Shown in pieces: positions 58,293-64,000 of a DNA stretch of 64,000 bases (position 1 is its first letter; each line of letters begins with the position of its first letter). A model generated the notes under the pieces. It did not search any database and was not told where the DNA came from. It was given only the letters and a program-made list of their open reading frames with translations. A program made the translations under genes and the position numbers. Location: NCBI GenBank assembly GCA_016584495.1, contig WAID01000007.1:310001-374000 (forward strand), given 5' to 3'. The stretch is from Celoporthe dispersa (lineage: Eukaryota > Ascomycota > Sordariomycetes > Diaporthales > Cryphonectriaceae).

Positions 58293-60405
58293 ATTATTTT
58301 AAAAATTAGCTAATTATATAATATTTTAATTTTATTTTTCCATATTTATATATAATTTAGCTTAATAATATATCTAAAATAATTAATTTTCTGAATATAA
58401 AAATAGCTTTTAATTAGTTTTATAAAAATTTATTATTTTAAAATATTTATAAAATTATTTATATATATTTTCTATATTTTTTATAATTCTTAGAGTAAAT
58501 AAAAATATTATTAAGATAAGCAATAATAAAAATATTAAGATATTTATATAGAATATAATTAATTATTTTTTAGAAAAATGCAAATATATTAATTAATTCA
58601 AAAAGTATAATTTAATATTTAAAATATTTATAATAAATTCTAAAAGCTATTTTCTATTTTTTCTTTTTCTTTAATATATATATAATAATATTTTTCTTTA
58701 AAATTAAATATTATAAATTATTATATATTTTATAATTAATTCTTAAATTCTGTAATAAGTAATAAAAGATATTGATTCTTAATAATAATATTATTAAATT
58801 ATTTATAATTTATATAAAATTTAAGCTTGCTATTTTTTTTAAATATAAATATAATAGAATATTTTGCTAAAAATTTTGAGAATCTAATATATTTTTATTT
58901 AAGATTTTTATCTAAATATTGCCTAAATATTTCAAATTCTATTTTATTTAAGCTATAAATTAGCTTAAATTCTAATTTAGTCTTATTTTTTTAAAAAGAT
59001 TTTATAATTGAATAATCTATATTCTAAAAATTTATTTTTAAATTTTCCTAAAAATAAATTTATAAATTTTTAATATTTTTTTAGAATATTAACAAATATT
59101 AATATAAATTTTTTATTTATTTTTATTATTTAAAAAAATAATAAATATTATTAAATATTTTTCTTTTATTTTAGAATATTAGCTTATTTCTTTATAAATT
59201 ATTAAATATATTATATTTTAATTTATTTTATTCTATTTTAAAATAAGCTAAATCTGAATCTATAATCTATTATAATTTATTAATTTCTTTTTTTATAAAA
59301 CTAATCTTTTATAATTTCAAAATTTATATTTATTATTCTATAATATATTTTTTTTTATAATTAGCTTTTATTTATTAATATATTTAATTTATTTTTAATT
59401 TATATTTAGAGATCTGAAAATTCTGCAATTCTTTCTTATAAGTTATTAATTTCTACTAATTTGGAAATATATATAGATCTATTTAAATATCTTTTTTCTA
59501 AATTATATTTAATAATTAAATTTTATTTTTCGCTTTTAATTGCAATTATTTTTTAGATATAGCTTATTTCTAAAAAATTTAGCTAATAATCTAATTAATT
59601 CGAAAATTATATTTCTTAAATTAAAAGAATCTTAGAATTAATATATAATATATTATATTTATAATATCAAAAATAATATATATTATAAAATTTTAAATAA
59701 ATATAAGTAAATAATTAATTTTTATATTTATAATATCTTAATTATATAAAATAAATTTTCTTTCTAAAATATTAAAAATATAAAATTCTTTCTTATATTG
59801 CTATAAAATTTATATTATATTAATTATTTTTAATAAAATATAATTCTTTTATATATTATTATCTAATAATATATAATATTTTTATTTATTAATAATTATA
59901 TTAAATATAATATATATATAATCTTTTTTAATTATTATATATAAAGATTTTGCTAATTTTGATTATTTATTATTTTTTATAAGCAATCTTTTTTTTAAGA
60001 GAATTGAATTGCTTATTTAGCAAATCTTTTTACTTGCTAATAATTATATTATTATTTTCTTTTCTAATTTAAATATTATATTATATATTTGCTTTTTTCT
60101 ATATATAGATTTTGTAAATTCTAATAATATATTGCTATTATTTAATATATTTACTAATATATTCTTCTAAAAAATTATCTGAATATTTAATTCAAGTATA
60201 TTTCTAATTATAATCGAATTTTTTTATATATCTAATATTGCTTTTTTCAATTATTAATATAATTTTATTTTATTTTTAAATCAAAAAATATTTATTTTTC
60301 GCTTTATTTTGGAAATATATCTAATAGCTATAATATATACAAAAGATTTATATAATTTTATAATATTTTCAATAATAATAAGCAATTCTTAAATCTTTAT
60401 ATTTA
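58293..60405 (-). mobile_element. Ty3/gypsy pol fragment 1, broken
   Basis: On the minus strand the translation follows a gypsy reverse transcriptase: LIYSLNKIEFEIFRQYL and KFLAKYSIIFIFKKNSKL (about 58,985-58,830), IIIKNQYPLLLI, then FELINIFAFFQKIINYIL and YLNNIFIYSKN. The catalytic motif, YLDD in active elements, reads YLNN at 58,507-58,518. Several Gln codons are now stops. The fragment is cut at 58,293 by short element copy 2. Sequence from about 58,811 to 60,405 recurs at 62,482-64,000, so the element extends further upstream (to the right) than the RT; that part is too decayed for me to name its domains. Confidence 0.82.
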
Positions 60406-62469
60406 AAAGATTCTATTTTCTGAAAAAGAATATAAATAAAAATATTTTTTAATTATTATACTCTAATTATATATTTAATTTATTTTTATTATAATATCTA
60501 TTCAAATATTGCTTATATTCAATTATTGCTATTATTTTTTAATTTAGGAATTTCTAATTATAATAATCTATTTAATTGCTTATTCGATAAATCTTCTTAT
60601 TTAAATATTTTTAATATTGCTTTTTCCGAATTCGATTTTTTGATAAAGAATTATATCTAATATTTTAGAAAGAATTCTTTTCTATTTTTTCTATTAATTA
60701 GATTTTTTCTAACTAATTATTTATTAATTAATTATTTATTAGATTAGATAAATAATCTGAATTACTATTTTATAAAACTATATTATAGAATAAATTATAT
60801 TATTTTATAGCAAATTACTTCTTTTTCTTAAGCTTTTTAAGAAATTATTTTAAGCTTTCTTTTTCTGCAAAATATAATAAATATCTATTATTATAATAGA
60901 ATATCCAATTAAGATATTAATAAATAATAAAATCTATTATTTGCTTGAATAAATAATTATTATTTAATTAATTAAATTTCTATTGCTTTATAATATTTGC
61001 TTATTATCTTTTCTAAATAAATTGCTATTTAAATTTTTTAAATTATTTATAATTATATACAAAATATCCAAATTTTCTATAATTGAAGCATTTTTTATTA
61101 TTTTTGCAATTATTATAATTTATAATATTAAAATCTCATAAATTTAATATAAATATTGCTATTTTAAGAAATATTATAATATTTCTTCTTACTTTAGTAT
61201 TTTTTGCTAATATTAGCTTGCTAAAGCTTAAATTTTTATAATTAGCTTCCTTTTTTTTAAAATATTTTTGCTATTTTTCGAAAAATCGATTATTAATATA
61301 GATAGCTATAATAGCGAATTCTGAAAATTCTCTAAACTTATTTAATTTTGAAAACTTATTTTTTATTTTTTCTTTTAATCTTTTGTAAAATTAAATTATT
61401 ATAAGCTTATTTTCCTAATTAAGATAAATAATAATTTATTTAAACTTTGCGAGATATTCCAAAATAGATTTAATTTGCTTAAAATTTATCAGTTATTATT
61501 CTATAGTATGCTTTTTATTAGAATCTCTAAAAGCTTTCTTAATAGCTTTTTCGAATTTTATAAAAAATCTGAAGATTTTTATAATCTTAGAATTATAATT
61601 ATCGAAATAGTTGGAATTATTAAGATAATCGCAAAGTATTAGTTTATACTAACCCAAAGCATTACTTTTGAAATAAATACTTACTAATATAATCTTGCTT
61701 TCTTTAATAATAAACTAAGTATAATTATGCATAAAGTAAGCTTTGCATTAAGTAATATAAGATTAGAGAGAGCTTTTCTCGCCTTTAAATAAAATAAGCT
61801 TATTTATCTTATAAGCTTTAATAATATTAGAAATTTCCAGCTATGCAATACAATCTTGCAATACTAAAATAATATTAATAGAGTTCTAATTATGAATATT
61901 AGTAGAGAAGGAGGATCTATTATAAGAAGCTATTATATTTCCAATATTATTTTAAAAGAAGTATACTAAACTATCTTTGAATAAGAATTATCAAAATATA
62001 ATAAATATTATTATAGCTTGAATATTTAATAAGTATATAAAAAGTTTATACTAATAAGAGCAATATTAAAATATAATCTAAATAAATACTAGAAATATCT
62101 GAATATCTTTGCAATATATTATTAGCAATAAAGCTATTACTTATATCGGAAATAATATTTAGATTAATAATTGAAAAGCTATATATTGAATCTATTTATT
62201 AATAATAAATATATTTTTATATATTTAGCTTTTTAGTTTTAGATTGTAAAAGTCAATAATCGATTTTATCAATCTAAGATTATATTAATAAAACTAATAA
62301 GCGATCCTATTAATCTATACTCTAATTCTAGATTATATAATCTTATTTCTATTTATAAGTCTGTATTAGAATATTAGATTTTTGGCTTCTAAAAATCTAT
62401 TCCGAATAGCCTAAGTGCTATGCTATTTCCTTATTATAACCTGCATATTGAATAAGTTATAATATTAAG

Positions 62470-64000
62470 CTATTTGTAATTTATATAAAGCTTAAGCTTA
62501 TTATTTTTCTTAAATATAAATATAATAAAATATTTTATTAGAAATTTTGAAAATCTGATATATTCTTATTTGAAATTCTTATTTAAATATTTCTTAAATG
62601 CTTTAAATTCTATCTTATTTAAATATTTCCTAAATGCTTTAAATTCTATCTTATTTAAGCTATAAATTAGCTTGAATTCTAATTTAATCTTATTTTTTAA
62701 AAAGATTTTATAATTAAATAATTTATATTCTAAAAATCTATTTTTGAATTTTTTTAAGAATAAATTTATAAATTTTTCATTTATTTCTATTATTTAGAGA
62801 AATAAGAAATATTATTAAATATTTTTTTCTTATTTCGAAATATTAGCTTATTTTTTTATAAACTATTAAATATATTATATTCCAATTTATTTTATTTTAT
62901 TTTAAAATAAGCTAAATCTAAATTTATAATTTATTATAGCTTATTAATTTCTTTTTTTATAAAATTAATCTTTTTATAATTTCAAAATTTATATTTATTA
63001 TTTTATAATAAATTTTTCTTTTATAATTTATTTTTATTTATTAATATACTTAATTTATTTTTAATTTGTATTTAGAGATTTAAAGATTTTATAATCCTTT
63101 TCTATAAATTATCGATTTTTATTAATTTGAAAATATATATAAATTTATTTGAAAGCTTTTTTTCTGAATTATATTCAATAATTAAATTTTGTTTTTCATT
63201 TTTAATTATAATTATTTTTTTAAATATAGTTTATTTCTAAAAAAATTTAGCTAATAATTTAATTAATTCGAAAATTATATTTCTTAAATTAAAAGAATTC
63301 TAGAATTAGTATATAATATATTATATTTATAATATTAAAAATAATATATATTATAAAATTTTAAATAAATATAAATAAATAATTAATTTTTATATTTATA
63401 ATATTCTTATTATATAAAATAAATTTTCTTTCTATAATACTAAAAATATAGGATTTTTCTTTATATTACTATAATATTTATATTATATTAATTATTTTTA
63501 ATAAAATATAATTCTTTTAAGTATTATTATGTAATAATATATAAGAATTTTGCTAATTTTGATTATTTATTATCTTTTATAAACAATCTCTTTTTTTAGA
63601 AATTGAATTACTTATTTAATAAATCTTTTTATTTACTAATAATTATATTATTATCTTTTTTTTAATTTTAAGCATTATATTATATATTTATTTTTTCTAT
63701 ATATAAATTTTATAAATTTTAATAATATATTATTATTATTTAATATATTTGCTAATATATTTTTTGAGAAATTATTTAAATATTTAATCTAAATATATTT
63801 CTAATTATAATTAAATTTCTTCATATATTTAATATTGCTTTCTTCAATTGCTAATATAATCTTATTTTATTTTCAAATTAGAAAATATTTATTTTCTATT
63901 TTATTTTAAAAATATATTTAATAGCTATAATATATATAAGAGATTTATATAATCTTATAATATTTTCGATAATAATAAGCAATTTTTAAATCTTTATATT
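62470..64000 (-). mobile_element. Ty3/gypsy pol fragment 2, broken, runs off the window
   Basis: Second copy of the repeat seen at 58,811-60,405, same orientation, offset about 3.6 kb. It begins inside the RT (left limit about 62,470, near the KKNNKLK segment), so the catalytic core is absent. It carries a 36-bp in-frame tandem duplication (about 62,588-62,659) of KIEFKAFKKYLN that fragment 1 lacks, and is missing about 100 bp that fragment 1 has further upstream. It continues past the window edge. Confidence 0.8.

Larger units (their letters stand above)
52010..64000. repeat. AT-rich block of mutated retrotransposons (RIP-type)
   Basis: From about 52,010 to the window end A+T is very high and no intact gene is present. 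All recognisable content is LTR-retrotransposon sequence in which codons have changed by C-to-T or G-to-A type transitions: Gln to stop, Asp to Asn, Cys or His to Tyr. This is what RIP leaves in filamentous ascomycetes. The stretch 60,406-62,469 between the two gypsy fragments is similar in composition but I could not assign it. Such blocks form heterochromatin, and a 12 kb or longer one may be pericentromeric or subtelomeric; the window does not say which. Confidence 0.9.

Overview
The window looks like chromosomal DNA of a filamentous ascomycete, most probably a Sordariomycete. Genes are intron-poor, with short GT-AG introns (about 60-180 nt) and CTAAC/CTGAC-like branch sites. 5' leaders are pyrimidine-rich. 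The protein families are typical of Pezizomycotina. The last 12 kb is an AT-rich block of mutated LTR retrotransposons, as left by RIP (repeat-induced point mutation). No bacterial operons, CRISPR arrays or convincing rRNA/tRNA genes were seen.

Layout of the GC-balanced part (1-52,000): the 3' end of a JmjC-domain gene; cystathionine gamma-lyase (-); an Upc2-type Zn2Cys6 regulator (+); ribosome-biogenesis factor RPF2 (-); a 929-residue disordered protein of unknown function (+); an Apq12 nuclear-envelope protein (+); GTPase GPN3 (-); S-adenosylmethionine synthetase (+); a small conserved-looking unknown (+); a PI-PLC-like phosphodiesterase (+); a mitochondrial-looking unknown (+); a GFA/CENP-V-fold protein (+); ribosomal protein uS19 (+); a complex I accessory subunit (-); ER co-chaperone SIL1 (+); an 8.2 kb stretch without a credible gene; a bHLH regulator (+); peroxisomal membrane protein PXMP4/PMP24 (+); and a CAP59/CMT1-type mannosyltransferase (-). 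Most are unlinked housekeeping functions. The only visible pathway link is that cystathionine gamma-lyase and SAM synthetase both belong to sulfur amino-acid metabolism.

From about 52,010 composition switches abruptly to very high A+T. This block holds a pair of ~520 bp direct repeats; two copies of a short LTR element (184-bp LTRs, 1,657 and 1,769 bp, room only for a gag-like region); a Ty1/copia fragment (RT and RNase H, minus strand); and two Ty3/gypsy fragments (minus strand). All are broken by C-to-T/G-to-A type changes.

Most notable points. (1) Five genes, including essential SAM synthetase, RPF2 and uS19, carry one-base insertions in homopolymer runs, so the sequence itself probably has indel errors. 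(2) The short LTR element family is well delimited, one copy by a perfect 5-bp target duplication; the other sits on a copia/gypsy junction. (3) The PI-PLC-like gene has an in-frame TAA followed by 39 codons that still read like the family's C terminus. (4) There are candidate regulatory sites upstream of uS19 and of cystathionine gamma-lyase.
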